Positions 1 through 9,181 of a stretch of 64,000 nt of DNA are shown one piece after another. Numbering within the stretch: position 1 is the first letter of the stretch; each line of letters starts with the position of its first letter. The position numbers and the translations under genes are program-made. The notes beneath the pieces are model-generated. The model had not been told where the DNA came from and searched no databases. It saw only the letters and a list, made by a program, of their open reading frames with translations. Source of the DNA: Streptococcus taonis (GTDB taxonomy: Bacteria > Bacillota > Bacilli > Lactobacillales > Streptococcaceae); assembly GCF_029948085.1 (NCBI RefSeq), contig NZ_JARZZP010000007.1, forward strand, positions 49,646 to 113,645. Direction: 5' to 3'.

Positions 1-1
1 G

Positions 2-1042
2 GAGGTGCGGATTGAATTGCACCAAGGTCTGACTCAGGTTCGGCAGGAGATGAATGAGAACCTCCTCCAAACCAGAGATAAGACTGACCAACGCCTCCAA
101 GCCTTGCAGGAATCAAATGAGCAACGCTTGGAACAGATGCGCCAAACGGTCGAGGAAAAGCTAGAAAAGACCTTGCAGACACGCTTGCAGGCCTCCTTCG
201 AAACGGTTTCTAAACAACTGGAATCTGTCAATCGAGGTCTGGGTGAAATGCAAACTGTTGCGCGAGATGTCGGTGCGCTAAATAAAGTTCTTTCTGGAAC
301 CAAGACCCGAGGAATTCTGGGTGAATTACAACTGGGGCAGATTATTGAAGATATCATGACACCTGCCCAGTATGAACGAGAATTTGCAACGGTTGAAAAT
401 TCTAGTGAACGTGTGGAATACGCCATCAAGTTACCTGGGCAAGGTGACCAGGAATATGTCTATCTACCGATTGATTCTAAGTTTCCCCTGGCGGATTATT
501 ACCGTCTGGAAGAAGCCTATGAAGCAGGTGATAAGGATGAAATCGAACGCTGCCGTAAGTCTCTCTTAGCAAGCGTCAAGCGTTTTGCCAAGGATATCAA
601 GAGTAAGTACCTGGCGCCACCTCGGACAACTAATTTTGGAGTCTTGTTTGTTCCGACAGAAGGTCTCTATTCAGAAATTGTTCGCAATCCAATTTTCTTT
701 GATGATTTGAGACGGGAGGAGCAAATTATCGTTGCAGGTCCAAGTACCTTATCAGCCCTACTCAATTCTCTATCGGTTGGCTTCAAAACTCTCAATATCC
801 AAAAGAGTGCTGACCATATCAGTAAAACCCTTGCTAGTGTCAAAACCGAGTTTGGCAAGTTTGGTGGGATTCTGGTTAAGGCACAAAAGCATCTCCAACA
901 TGCCTCTGGCAATATTGATGATTTATTAAACCGTCGTACTACAGCTATCGAGCGAACGCTTCGTCACATTGAGTTATCAGAAGGTGAGCCTGCGCTTGAT
1001 TTGCTCCAATTCCAAGAAGATGAGGAAGAATATGAAGATTAG
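2..1042 (+). CDS. rmuC: DNA recombination protein RmuC, 5'-truncated by window edge
   Basis: The reading frame is open from the first complete codon, so the gene starts outside the window. About 346 residues are visible. The N-terminal ~90 residues are a charged Gln/Glu-rich heptad pattern (coiled coil). They are followed by the globular RmuC domain (PF02646-like), which contains the stretches GILGELQLGQIIED and YLPIDSKFPLADYY. RmuC proteins are thought to limit DNA rearrangement between inverted repeats, possibly as nucleases; the exact activity is not established. The stop codon overlaps the yhaM start by 11 bp, which indicates translational coupling. The family assignment is firm from the conserved core. 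Confidence 0.92.
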   Translation, partial: EVRIELHQGLTQVRQEMNENLLQTRDKTDQRLQALQESNEQRLEQMRQTVEEKLEKTLQTRLQASFETVSKQLESVNRGLGEMQTVARDVGALNKVLSGTKTRGILGELQLGQIIEDIMTPAQYEREFATVENSSERVEYAIKLPGQGDQEYVYLPIDSKFPLADYYRLEEAYEAGDKDEIERCRKSLLASVKRFAKDIKSKYLAPPRTTNFGVLFVPTEGLYSEIVRNPIFFDDLRREEQIIVAGPSTLSALLNSLSVGFKTLNIQKSADHISKTLASVKTEFGKFGGILVKAQKHLQHASGNIDDLLNRRTTAIERTLRHIELSEGEPALDLLQFQEDEEEYED

Positions 1043-1973
1043 TCACATGAAGAAAGATGAGCTTTTTGAAGGCTTTTACCTGATCAAGTCAGCTGACCTG
1101 AGACAGACACGGGCTGGGAAAAACTACCTAGCCTTCACCTTCCAAGATGATAGTGGAGAAATCGAAGGGAAGCTCTGGGATGCTCAACCCCACAATGTTG
1201 AAACCTTTACAGCAGGGAAAGTAGTCCATATGCAAGGTCGTCGTGAAGTGTACAACAATACGCCTCAGGTTAATCAAATCACCCTTCGCTTACCACAACC
1301 TGGCGAACCAAATGACCCAGCGGACTTCAAGGTTAAATCTCCAGTAGATGCCAAAGAGATTCGTGAGTATATGGCGCAGATGATTTTCAAAATTGAAAAT
1401 CCAATTTGGCAGCGAATTGTTCGGAATCTCTACACCAAGTATGACAAGGAATTCTACTCCTATCCAGCTGCTAAGACCAACCATCATGCTTTTGAAACAG
1501 GTCTTGCTTATCATACTGCCACTATGGTTCGTTTGGCAGAAGCAATTGCAGATATTTATCCTCAGCTCAATAAGAGTTTGCTCTATGCGGGAATTATGTT
1601 GCACGACCTTGCCAAGGTTATCGAGTTGACAGGTCCTGACCAGACAGAGTACACAGTAAGAGGAAATCTTATCGGTCATATCGCTCTGATTGATAGCGAA
1701 ATTACCAAAGCGGTAATGGAACTTGGCGTTGATGATACCAGAGAAGAAGTTGTACTTCTTCGCCATGTCATTCTCAGTCACCATGGTCTCCTTGAGTATG
1801 GTAGTCCAGTTCGTCCTCGAGTGATGGAAGCAGAAATTATTCATATGATTGATAATTTGGATGCCAGCATGATGATGATGACAACAGCTCTGGCCCTTGT
1901 TGATGAGGGAGAAATGACTAATAAAGTCTTTGCTATGGACAATCGTTCCTTCTACAAGCCGAAATTAGACTAG
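1032..1973 (+). CDS. yhaM: 3'-5' exoribonuclease YhaM family
   Basis: This protein of about 313 residues has an N-terminal OB-fold (FQDDSGEIEGKLWDAQ, residues ~30-100) and an HD phosphohydrolase domain with the metal-binding motif GIMLHDLAKV. That is the YhaM architecture (Cbf1 in pneumococcus), a 3'-5' exoribonuclease that trims mRNA ends. An in-frame ATG exists at 969. The start at 1032 (MKISHMKKDELF) was chosen because it matches the usual N-terminus and lies just inside the rmuC stop. A strong terminator follows. Confidence 0.9.
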   Translation: MKISHMKKDELFEGFYLIKSADLRQTRAGKNYLAFTFQDDSGEIEGKLWDAQPHNVETFTAGKVVHMQGRREVYNNTPQVNQITLRLPQPGEPNDPADFKVKSPVDAKEIREYMAQMIFKIENPIWQRIVRNLYTKYDKEFYSYPAAKTNHHAFETGLAYHTATMVRLAEAIADIYPQLNKSLLYAGIMLHDLAKVIELTGPDQTEYTVRGNLIGHIALIDSEITKAVMELGVDDTREEVVLLRHVILSHHGLLEYGSPVRPRVMEAEIIHMIDNLDASMMMMTTALALVDEGEMTNKVFAMDNRSFYKPKLD

Positions 1974-1986
1974 AAACTAAAAAAAT

Positions 1987-2019
1987 GAACTTTATTTAGG
2001 CAATAAAGTTCGTTTTTTT
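1987..2019 (+). terminator. Rho-independent terminator after yhaM
   Basis: A 10-bp perfect stem (GAACTTTATT with AATAAAGTTC) and a 5-nt loop are followed by a run of seven T. It separates rmuC-yhaM from purR. Confidence 0.9.
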
Positions 2020-2075
2020 GCTTTAGTGTGATATAATGAGAAAAAGACTAAATAAAAAAGAATGGTAAAAATATA

Positions 2076-2900
2076 ATGAAATTAAGAAGAAGTGATCGGA
2101 TGGTTGTCATTTCCAATTACTTGATTAACAATCCATACAAATTAACCAGTCTCAACACTTTTGCGGAAAAGTATGAATCTGCCAAATCGTCTATTTCTGA
2201 AGATATCGTCATCATTAAGCGTGCTTTCGAAGAAATTGAAATCGGTCATATTCAAACGGTGACAGGTGCTGGTGGTGGTGTTATTTTTACACCATCGATC
2301 TCTACCCTTGAGTCTAAAGCGATTATCGAAGAGCTTCGTGATAAACTTTCAGAGAGTGACCGTATTCTTCCAGGTGGCTACATTTATTTATCTGACCTAT
2401 TGAGCACTCCAGCTATTTTGAAAAACATCGGTCGCATTATTGCCAAGAGCTTTATGGATCAGAAGATTGATGCCGTTATGACTGTTGCGACCAAAGGGGT
2501 TCCGCTCGCAAATGCAGTGGCAAATGTCCTCAACGTACCATTTGTCATTGTCCGTCGCGACTTGAAAATCACTGAAGGTTCAACTGTTAGTGTCAACTAT
2601 GTTTCAGGTTCTAGTGACCGTATCGAAAAGATGTTCCTTTCAAAACGTAGCCTCAAAGCAGGAAGTCGTGTCTTAATCGTCGATGACTTCTTGAAGGGTG
2701 GAGGAACCATTAACGGGATGATTAGCCTCTTGTCTGAGTTTGATTCAGAGTTGGCTGGTGTAGCTGTCTTTGCTGATAATGCACAGGAAGACCGTGAACA
2801 ACAGTTCGACTACAAGTCACTCTTGAGAGTCACAAATATTGATGTGAAGAACCAACAAATTGCTGTTGAAGTTGGAAATATCTTCGATACAGAAAAATAA
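2076..2900 (+). CDS. purR: Purine operon repressor PurR
   Basis: The 274-residue protein has the two-domain layout of Gram-positive PurR. There is an N-terminal winged helix (residues ~1-75, SDRMVVISNYLINNPYKLTS) and a type I phosphoribosyltransferase fold with the PRPP-binding loop VLIVDDFLKGGGT at about residues 198-211. In this family PRPP is the effector and the protein controls purine synthesis genes. An extended -10 (TGATATAAT, 2029-2037) lies about 38 bp upstream. Length and order match the family. Confidence 0.95.
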   Translation: MKLRRSDRMVVISNYLINNPYKLTSLNTFAEKYESAKSSISEDIVIIKRAFEEIEIGHIQTVTGAGGGVIFTPSISTLESKAIIEELRDKLSESDRILPGGYIYLSDLLSTPAILKNIGRIIAKSFMDQKIDAVMTVATKGVPLANAVANVLNVPFVIVRRDLKITEGSTVSVNYVSGSSDRIEKMFLSKRSLKAGSRVLIVDDFLKGGGTINGMISLLSEFDSELAGVAVFADNAQEDREQQFDYKSLLRVTNIDVKNQQIAVEVGNIFDTEK

Positions 2901-2917
2901 GAATTGACTTGAAATAC

Positions 2918-2949
2918 AAAGGTTGGAACTTTCGTCCCAGCCTTTCTTT
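2918..2949 (+). terminator. Terminator-like hairpin after purR
   Basis: AAAGGTTGG pairs with CCAGCCTTT (9 bp, one G-U pair) and is followed by a short T-rich stretch. Some read-through into lysA is possible. Confidence 0.6.
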
Positions 2950-2972
2950 GATAATGAATATGAAGGAGTCCT

Positions 2973-4226
2973 ATGAAAACACCATTTATTAAACGTGATG
3001 CCTTAGAAAAGATTGTTGAGGAGTTTCCAACCCCGTTCCATCTTTACGATGAAAAAGGGATTCGTGAGAAAGCACGCGCAGTAAACAAAGCCTTTTCTTG
3101 GAATAAGGGCTTTAAAGAATACTTCGCAGTTAAAGCAACCCCAACACCAGCTATCTTGAAGATTTTGCAAGAAGAAGGATGTGGAGTGGATTGTTCTAGT
3201 TATGTCGAACTCTTAATGAGTCATAAACTAGGATTTGCAGGTTCCGATATGATGTTCTCATCTAATAATACTCCAGATAGAGAATATGCCTATGCTCGTG
3301 AATTAGGTGCGACGATTAATTTAGATGCCTTTGAAGATATCGAGCATTTGGAACGTGCAGCAGGCATCCCAGAAATCATCTCTTGCCGTTACAATCCTGG
3401 TGGCGTATTTGAACTGGGTACGGACATTATGGATAATCCTGGTGAAGCTAAGTTCGGGATGACTAAGGAACAGCTTTTTGAAGCCTTTGCCATCTTGAAG
3501 GAAAAGGGAGCTAAAACCTTTGGGATTCATTCCTTCCTAGCTTCCAATACAGTGACCCATCTCTACTATCCAGAATTAGCACGTCAGCTTTTTGAATTGG
3601 CAGTAGAAATCAAGGAAAAGTTAGGTATTTCACTGGACTTTATCAACCTTTCTGGAGGTATCGGAGTTAACTATCGCCCAGATCAAGAGCCTAATGACAT
3701 CGCTTTGATTGGTGAGGGAGTTCGTCAGGTTTATGAAGAGGTTTTGACACCAGCAGGTCTTAGTCAAGTTAAGATCTTTACAGAACTAGGACGCTTTATG
3801 TTGGCACCTCATGGAATTTTAGTCACAAAAGTAACTCATAAAAAGAAAACCTACCGTACTTATCTAGGAGTAGATGCGTCAGCTGTTAACCTGATGAGAC
3901 CAGCTATGTACGGTGCTTACCACCACATTACTAATATGATGCATCCTGATGGTCAGACTGAAGTAGTTGATGTTGTTGGCTCTCTTTGTGAAAACAACGA
4001 TAAGTTTGCAGTTAATCGTGAACTACCTCAAACAGAAATTGGTGATTTGTTAGTCATTCATGATACAGGTGCCCATGGCTTCTCTATGGGCTACCAGTAC
4101 AATGCTAAACTTCGTTCGGCAGAGATTCTCTATACAGAGGACGGTGGTGCTCGACTAATCCGTAGAGCAGAGCGACCAGAGGACTATTTTGCGACTCTCT
4201 ATGGGTTTGACTTTGACAAGGATTAA
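2973..4226 (+). CDS. lysA: Diaminopimelate decarboxylase
   Basis: This 417-residue fold-type III PLP decarboxylase has the PLP lysine in YFAVKATPTP (K54), a Gly-rich phosphate-binding stretch (NLSGGIGVNYRP) and the second-subunit Cys motif GSLCENND. Family members convert meso-diaminopimelate to L-lysine. The SD GAAGGAG precedes the ATG. It is transcribed with purR or from its own promoter; the order purR-lysA-pflA is the pneumococcal one. A related ornithine or arginine decarboxylase is a remote alternative. Confidence 0.88.
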   Translation: MKTPFIKRDALEKIVEEFPTPFHLYDEKGIREKARAVNKAFSWNKGFKEYFAVKATPTPAILKILQEEGCGVDCSSYVELLMSHKLGFAGSDMMFSSNNTPDREYAYARELGATINLDAFEDIEHLERAAGIPEIISCRYNPGGVFELGTDIMDNPGEAKFGMTKEQLFEAFAILKEKGAKTFGIHSFLASNTVTHLYYPELARQLFELAVEIKEKLGISLDFINLSGGIGVNYRPDQEPNDIALIGEGVRQVYEEVLTPAGLSQVKIFTELGRFMLAPHGILVTKVTHKKKTYRTYLGVDASAVNLMRPAMYGAYHHITNMMHPDGQTEVVDVVGSLCENNDKFAVNRELPQTEIGDLLVIHDTGAHGFSMGYQYNAKLRSAEILYTEDGGARLIRRAERPEDYFATLYGFDFDKD

Positions 4227-4263
4227 TAAATATTTTGAAAATCATGAAAGTTGAAAGTGAAAA

Positions 4264-4306
4264 ACAGATTGTTTTCTAAAAAATAGGCAAAATCTGTGGT
4301 TTTTCT
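4264..4306 (+). terminator. Terminator after lysA
   Basis: ACAGATT pairs with AATCTGT across an A/T-rich interior and is followed by GGTTTTTC. Confidence 0.6.
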
Positions 4307-4359
4307 TTTCAGTCATGGTATAATAAAGACTATAAAACGTTTTCAAGGAAGGTAACGAT

Positions 4360-5154
4360 ATGTCTGAGGAAATAATTGACTATGGACAAGTGACAGGAAT
4401 GGTGCATTCGACAGAGAGTTTTGGGGCGGTAGATGGCCCTGGAATTCGTTTTATTGTCTTTTTGCAAGGCTGTCAGATGCGTTGCCAATACTGCCATAAC
4501 CCTGATACTTGGGCTATGGAAACCAATAAATCTCGTGTACGAACAGTAGATGATGTTCTAGAAGAAGCGCTTCGTTATCGTGGTTTCTGGGGAGACAAGG
4601 GAGGTATCACAGTCAGCGGAGGAGAAGCCCTCTTGCAGATTGATTTCTTGATTGCTCTCTTTACTAAGGCAAAAGAAAAAGGTATCCACTGTACCTTGGA
4701 TACTTGTGCCCTTCCATTCCGTAACAAACCACGCTATCTAGAAAAGTTCAACAAGTTAATGGCCGTGACAGACTTGGTTCTCCTTGATATCAAGGAAATC
4801 AACGAAGCACAACACAAGATTGTAACCAGTCAAACCAATAAAAACATCTTGGCTTGTGCCCAGTACTTGTCAGAAATCGGTAAACCTGTTTGGATTCGTC
4901 ACGTTCTTGTACCTGGATTGACAGACCGCGATGAAGATTTGATTGAACTTGGTAAGTTTGTAAAAACTCTCAAAAATGTTGATAAGTTTGAAATCTTGCC
5001 TTATCACACTATGGGTGAGTTCAAATGGCGTGAACTTGGGATTCCATATTCCCTTGAAGGAGTTAAACCTCCAACAGCAGATCGTGTCAAAAACGCTAAG
5101 GAATTGATGGATACAGAAAGCTATCAAGATTACATGAAACGTGTACATGGATAA
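4360..5154 (+). CDS. pflA: Pyruvate formate-lyase-activating enzyme (radical SAM)
   Basis: The 264-residue protein has the radical-SAM CxxxCxxC cluster motif at C38, C42 and C45 (GCQMRCQYC) and the GGE motif SGGEALLQ. It generates the glycyl radical on pyruvate formate-lyase, a key enzyme of mixed-acid fermentation. It is monocistronic, with an extended -10 (TGGTATAAT) about 40 bp upstream and two terminators downstream. Confidence 0.94.
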   Translation: MSEEIIDYGQVTGMVHSTESFGAVDGPGIRFIVFLQGCQMRCQYCHNPDTWAMETNKSRVRTVDDVLEEALRYRGFWGDKGGITVSGGEALLQIDFLIALFTKAKEKGIHCTLDTCALPFRNKPRYLEKFNKLMAVTDLVLLDIKEINEAQHKIVTSQTNKNILACAQYLSEIGKPVWIRHVLVPGLTDRDEDLIELGKFVKTLKNVDKFEILPYHTMGEFKWRELGIPYSLEGVKPPTADRVKNAKELMDTESYQDYMKRVHG

Positions 5155-5163
5155 AATGAAAGA

Positions 5164-5194
5164 AGAGGTCGGGATTTTTTCTCGGCCTCTTTTT
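5164..5194 (+). terminator. Terminator after pflA
   Basis: A 10-bp stem (AGAGGTCGGG with CTCGGCCTCT) is followed by TTTTT. Confidence 0.88.
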
Positions 5195-5202
5195 GACTAT
5201 AG

Positions 5203-5236
5203 AAAAGGCTCAGCATTTAAGCTAAGCCTTTTATTT
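5203..5236. terminator. Convergent terminator between pflA and yidC
   Basis: AAAAGGCTCAGC pairs with GCTAAGCCTTTT (one mismatch), with T-rich flanks on both strands. It can serve yidC on the minus strand and back up pflA on the plus strand. Confidence 0.75.
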
Positions 5237-5237
5237 T

Positions 5238-6164
5238 TTATTTAGAATGTTGTTTTCCAGCATTGCGTTTTTTGTTTTTCTTCTTGTTAGAAGTTGTGAT
5301 AGCTGTTGCTGGTTCAGGGGTTACATCTTTACGAGTGCTTGAAGTTTTGCTTGCTTTTGGTGGGTTCTTAGCAAATTCTTCACGTACTTTTTTACGAAGT
5401 TTTGGACGAACGATGTAGTTGATGATAAATTGTTGAAGAATCATCATGAAACCACCGACAACCCAGTAAAGTGTAACGCTGGCTGGTGAGAAGACAGAGA
5501 ACACGACAATCATGAGAGGGCTCATATAGAGCATCTTCTTGATTTGTTCTCTTTGAGTTTCATCCTCAACTCCATGAAGAGAAAGGAGTGATTGAAGATA
5601 GTAAAGGATACCAGCAAAGGCAACCAAAATCATACTAGGTGAGCCTAGAGGAATTCCTAGGTAGCTTGCTTGGGCAACTCCTTCAGTATGTTGGGCAGCA
5701 AAGTAGATAGCAGAGAAGAAAGGCATTTGAATGAGGATAGGGAAACATCCCACGCCGCCAAACATGCTGATGCCGTGCTCTTTTTGAGCAGCAAAGAGAG
5801 CTTGTTGAGCTTCTAATTTTTCTTCTTGAGTTGTTGCTTCTTTCAGGCGAGTCTGATGTGGCTCAAGGACATGCTTGAGAGCGTTCATCTTTTCAGAGTG
5901 GAGGGTTGCCTTCCATGATTGGTAGATACCAAGTGGGAGGATAATCAAGCGGACGATAATGGTTACGATGATGATTCCAACACCGAAACCGAGGCCTTGA
6001 TCATTGGCGAAGTATTTGATAGCTTCTCCCATCGGAGCACCCAAGAAATCCCAAACAGGTCCAGTTGGGAGTCCTGTTGATTTATCAACCTGGACACAAC
6101 CCGTTAAGACTAATAGCATAGTCACTCCCATGACTGAGAGAGCGATTCGTTTAATTGATTTCAC
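5238..6164 (-). CDS. yidC: Membrane protein insertase YidC/OxaA (lipoprotein form)
   Basis: This 308-residue Oxa1/YidC insertase has a lipoprotein signal with lipobox LLVLTGC (C23), about five membrane segments (for example GVGIIIVTIIVRLIILPLGIY and VGCFPILIQMPFFSAIYF) and a basic C-terminal tail (KKKNKKRN) typical of ribosome-docking YidC2. The conserved substrate-groove Arg lies in IIVRLIILP. It inserts membrane proteins with or without SecYEG. Streptococci usually carry two paralogues. It is divergent from and separate from acyP. Confidence 0.93.
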   Translation of the reverse strand: MKSIKRIALSVMGVTMLLVLTGCVQVDKSTGLPTGPVWDFLGAPMGEAIKYFANDQGLGFGVGIIIVTIIVRLIILPLGIYQSWKATLHSEKMNALKHVLEPHQTRLKEATTQEEKLEAQQALFAAQKEHGISMFGGVGCFPILIQMPFFSAIYFAAQHTEGVAQASYLGIPLGSPSMILVAFAGILYYLQSLLSLHGVEDETQREQIKKMLYMSPLMIVVFSVFSPASVTLYWVVGGFMMILQQFIINYIVRPKLRKKVREEFAKNPPKASKTSSTRKDVTPEPATAITTSNKKKNKKRNAGKQHSK

Positions 6165-6241
6165 TGTTTTTATTCCTTCTTTAAAAATTATACCTTTCTA
6201 TTCTACTGTTTTTTTAGAAAATATACAATAGTTCTGGAGAC

Positions 6242-6520
6242 CTAATTTGCGATTTTGAAGTCTGAATAAGATGGAAAGTTACTCAATTGAACATCAAGAT
6301 AGGTTACTTTAGAGAATGGGGTAGGGCCTTTTCGGATCTCTTGGATAAACTTGGCCATGATGGCTGAAGATTCTGCTTGGGCAAGGATTTCAACGGTTCC
6401 GTCATCGTTATTCCAGACACGACCCGTAATGCCACCTAGTTCTAGAGCTAGGGTATAGACACCCCAGCGGAAGCCCACTCCTTGGACGCGACCTTGGGCG
6501 ATCATTTTAACCTTTTGCAT
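6242..6520 (-). CDS. acyP: Acylphosphatase
   Basis: The 92-residue protein matches the acylphosphatase length and carries the signature GRVQGVGFRWGVY with catalytic Arg18 and the Asn pair at 37-38 (VWNNDDGTVEI). It hydrolyses carboxyl-phosphate bonds such as acetyl phosphate. It is divergent from the adjacent rRNA methyltransferase gene, with very short intergenic space. Confidence 0.93.
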   Translation of the reverse strand: MQKVKMIAQGRVQGVGFRWGVYTLALELGGITGRVWNNDDGTVEILAQAESSAIMAKFIQEIRKGPTPFSKVTYLDVQLSNFPSYSDFKIAN

Positions 6521-6538
6521 ACCAAAACTCCTTGATTG

Positions 6539-6554
6539 TGTTATAATATTTCTA
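6539..6554 (+). promoter_or_regulatory. Extended -10 promoter giving a leaderless trmH-type mRNA
   Basis: TGTTATAAT (TG at 6539-6540, hexamer 6542-6547) ends 7 nt before the ATG at 6554. Transcription would start at or next to the A of the start codon. No Shine-Dalgarno sequence fits in between. Confidence 0.65.
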
Positions 6555-7294
6555 TGACTATTATAACCTCTAAAGCCAATTCTGTGGTAAAAAATGCCAA
6601 AAAATTACATCGAAAAAAATATCGGAAAACCTCATATCTGATTGAGGGATGGCATCTGTTTGAAGAAGCTATTCAAGCTGGTGCAAAGATTGAGAAAATT
6701 TTTGCTCTCGCAGAGTATGGTGAAAAATTAGTAGACTATCCTCAGACTGTCCTTGTGACAGAAGAAATCTTGCTCGATTTAGCAGATTCTCAAACGCCTC
6801 AGGGCATTGTTGCCATTGTTCAAAAGGAGGATGAGCAGTTACCAGATTTGAGTCGGGGGAAATATCTTTTCTTAGAAGATGTGCAGGATCCTGGAAATGT
6901 TGGGACCATGATTCGGACGGCAGATGCAGCAGGTTTTTCTGGAGTCATCGTTTCCAGCAAGTCAGCAGATATCTATAGCCTCAAAACGCTTCGCTCCATG
7001 CAAGGCAGTCATTTCCATTTGCCGATTTATCGCATGTCTGTCGAAGGGTTTGTGGAACAAGCTAAAAAGAGCGGTTTACCAATTCTGGCAACCACCTTAT
7101 CACAAAACTCTAAAGATTATCGTGAACTGACTCGGTTAGAAGATTTTGTCTTAGTCATGGGGAATGAAGGTCAAGGCATTAGTCCATTCATGACAGACCA
7201 GGCAGATCAATTGGTCCACATCAGCATGAAAGGGCAGGCAGAAAGCCTCAATGTCGCCATTGCTGCAGGTATACTCATGTTTTATTTGAGTTAA
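6554..7294 (+). CDS. TrmH (SpoU) family RNA 2'-O-methyltransferase
   Basis: About 246 residues from the ATG at 6554. The N-terminal substrate-binding domain (MTIITSKANSVVKNAKKLHRKKYR) is followed by the SPOUT domain with motif 1 (VQDPGNVGTMIRTADAAG), motif 2 (LVMGNEGQGIS) and motif 3 (SLNVAIAAGILMF). The family methylates rRNA or tRNA ribose; the exact target cannot be read from sequence. The extra in-frame ATG at 6536 lies upstream of the -10 element and is rejected. Confidence 0.9.
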   Translation: MTIITSKANSVVKNAKKLHRKKYRKTSYLIEGWHLFEEAIQAGAKIEKIFALAEYGEKLVDYPQTVLVTEEILLDLADSQTPQGIVAIVQKEDEQLPDLSRGKYLFLEDVQDPGNVGTMIRTADAAGFSGVIVSSKSADIYSLKTLRSMQGSHFHLPIYRMSVEGFVEQAKKSGLPILATTLSQNSKDYRELTRLEDFVLVMGNEGQGISPFMTDQADQLVHISMKGQAESLNVAIAAGILMFYLS

Positions 7295-7347
7295 ATGATT
7301 TGATTTTTGTTATAATCAGTAAAAAGATTTCATAAGGAGAAAAAGAT

Positions 7348-8031
7348 ATGAATCAAACAATTATTCAAGAACGTTCAGGTTTGAATCAATTTTATGCAAA
7401 AGTTTATGCTTTTGTAGGAATTGGGATCGCCTTATCTGCACTTGTTTCAGCCTTGATGTTAACAACCTTCCAAGACCTTCTTGTTCAGTTGATGCTTAAT
7501 GCCCGCATATGGCTAATCGTGACAGGAGTAGTTGAAGTTGCTCTTGTAATTGCAGCCAGTAATATGGCTTATAAAAATAGCCCAGCAGCTCTTCCGATGT
7601 TTCTCATCTATTCAGTAGTGAACGGTTTTTCACTGAGTTTCATCGTGTCGCTCTATCTACCAGGAACGGTTCTAACGGCTTTCATTTCCAGCGCTGCCCT
7701 TTTCTTTGTCATGGCAATTGTCGGAGTTGTGATTAAAAAGGACTTGAGTGGTATCGGGCGTGCTTTGATTGCAGCCTTGGTAGGTTTCATTTTAGCTATG
7801 ATTGTCAATGTATTTTTAAACAGTGGTCTCTTTGACTACATTATCAGTATAGTCATGGTTCTTGTTTTTGCAGGTTTGATTGCTTGGGATAACCAAAAGA
7901 TTCGCTATGTTTATGAAGAATCAAATGGTCAAGTCGCTACAGGTTGGGCAATTTCTTTGGCGCTTAGCCTCTACCTTGACTTTATCAACCTTTTTCTTAG
8001 CTTCTTGCGTATCTTTGGAAGTGACGATTAA
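7348..8031 (+). CDS. Bax inhibitor-1 (BI-1/YccA/TMBIM) family membrane protein
   Basis: The 227-residue protein has seven hydrophobic segments and the short acidic/aromatic C-terminal pattern (LDFINLFLSFLRIFG) of the BI-1/UPF0005 family. Family members are pH-sensitive calcium-leak channels or modulators of membrane protease FtsH; function in streptococci is not defined. It has its own extended -10 (TGTTATAAT near 7307) and a good SD (AAGGAG), and is monocistronic. Confidence 0.88.
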   Translation: MNQTIIQERSGLNQFYAKVYAFVGIGIALSALVSALMLTTFQDLLVQLMLNARIWLIVTGVVEVALVIAASNMAYKNSPAALPMFLIYSVVNGFSLSFIVSLYLPGTVLTAFISSAALFFVMAIVGVVIKKDLSGIGRALIAALVGFILAMIVNVFLNSGLFDYIISIVMVLVFAGLIAWDNQKIRYVYEESNGQVATGWAISLALSLYLDFINLFLSFLRIFGSDD

Positions 8032-8038
8032 TACTTTT

Positions 8039-8062
8039 AGAGCTCAAATGAGCTCTTTTTTA
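8039..8062 (+). terminator. Terminator after the BI-1 gene
   Basis: AGAGCTC-AAAT-GAGCTCT, a perfect 7-bp stem, is followed by TTTTT. Confidence 0.88.
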
Positions 8063-8127
8063 AATTTTTACTTTTATTTTTACTAGCAAAAGGGTATAAT
8101 CATCTTATTATTCAAAAGGAGAGATGT

Positions 8128-9120
8128 ATGAAGAAAAGTTTTATCCATCAACAGGAAGAAATTTCCTTTGTAAAAAATACCTTTACCCAGTATTTGAAAG
8201 ATAAGTTAGAAGTTGTAGAAGTGCAGGGTCCAATCTTGAGTAAAGTTGGGGACGGGATGCAGGATAACCTTTCAGGGATTGAACATCCAGTTTCTGTTAA
8301 GGTTTTGCAAATTCCAGATGAATCTTATGAGGTGGTACATTCGCTTGCTAAGTGGAAGCGCCATACCTTGGCCCGTTTTGGTTTTGGCGAGGGTGAAGGC
8401 CTCTTTGTTCACATGAAGGCCCTTCGTCCAGACGAAGATTCACTAGATGCGACTCACTCAGTCTATGTAGACCAGTGGGACTGGGAAAAAGTTATTCCAA
8501 ACGGACAGCGCAATCTTGCCTATCTTAAAGAAACGGTAGAAAAGATTTATAAGGCGATTCGTTTGACAGAGTTAGCAGTAGAAGCACGCTATGATATTGA
8601 GTCAATTTTGCCTAAGCAAATTACCTTTATCCATACAGAAGAGTTGGTAGAACGCTACCCAGACTTGACACCAAAAGAACGTGAAAATGCTATCTGTAAG
8701 GAGTTCGGTGCGGTCTTCCTAATTGGTATCGGTGGAGAATTGTCAGATGGAAAACCTCATGATGGACGTGCACCAGACTATGATGACTGGACAACTGAAT
8801 CTGAAAATGGCTATCATGGCTTGAATGGGGACATCCTTGTTTGGAATGATAATTTGGGTGCAGCCTTTGAATTGTCTTCAATGGGCATTCGTGTCGATGA
8901 AGACACCCTCCGTCGCCAAGTAGCTATCACAGGAGACGAAGACCGCCTTTCTTTGGAGTGGCACAAAGCTCTCTTAAACGGCCTCTTCCCATTGACAATT
9001 GGTGGAGGAATTGGCCAATCTCGTATGGCTATGTTCCTGCTTCGTAAGAAGCACATCGGTGAAGTCCAAACCAGTGTTTGGCCACAAGAAGTGAGAGACA
9101 CCTACGAAAATATTCTTTAA
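8128..9120 (+). CDS. asnA: Aspartate--ammonia ligase (asparagine synthetase A)
   Basis: The 330-residue protein has the standard AsnA length. It is a class II aaRS-like fold with [28 protein letters not shown] and the C-terminal [16 protein letters not shown] motif 3. It makes asparagine from aspartate and ammonia with ATP to AMP. The -10 TATAAT is at 8095-8100 and the SD AAGGAGAG precedes the ATG. It is a single-gene unit ended by a hairpin. Confidence 0.95.
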   Translation: MKKSFIHQQEEISFVKNTFTQYLKDKLEVVEVQGPILSKVGDGMQDNLSGIEHPVSVKVLQIPDESYEVVHSLAKWKRHTLARFGFGEGEGLFVHMKALRPDEDSLDATHSVYVDQWDWEKVIPNGQRNLAYLKETVEKIYKAIRLTELAVEARYDIESILPKQITFIHTEELVERYPDLTPKERENAICKEFGAVFLIGIGGELSDGKPHDGRAPDYDDWTTESENGYHGLNGDILVWNDNLGAAFELSSMGIRVDEDTLRRQVAITGDEDRLSLEWHKALLNGLFPLTIGGGIGQSRMAMFLLRKKHIGEVQTSVWPQEVRDTYENIL

Positions 9121-9122
9121 TC

Positions 9123-9154
9123 AATCGAGCCGTAAGGTTCGATTTTCTTTTTTT
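9123..9154 (+). terminator. Terminator after asnA
   Basis: AATCGAGCC-GTAA-GGTTCGATT is followed by TTCTTTTTTT. The stem has one G-U pair. Confidence 0.88.
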
Positions 9155-9164
9155 GATAAGAATT

Positions 9165-9181
9165 TGGTATAATATACGGTA
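9165..9181 (+). promoter_or_regulatory. Extended -10 promoter immediately before rsmD (leaderless)
   Basis: TGGTATAAT (9165-9173) ends 8 nt before the rsmD ATG at 9181. The predicted transcript has zero to two leader bases, and no SD is present. Confidence 0.65.

Noticed and set aside
1290..1844. 184-codon minus-strand frame opposite yhaM, and similar long shadows elsewhere
   Set aside because: They lie fully inside well-conserved genes on the other strand, with no SD and no recognisable protein features.
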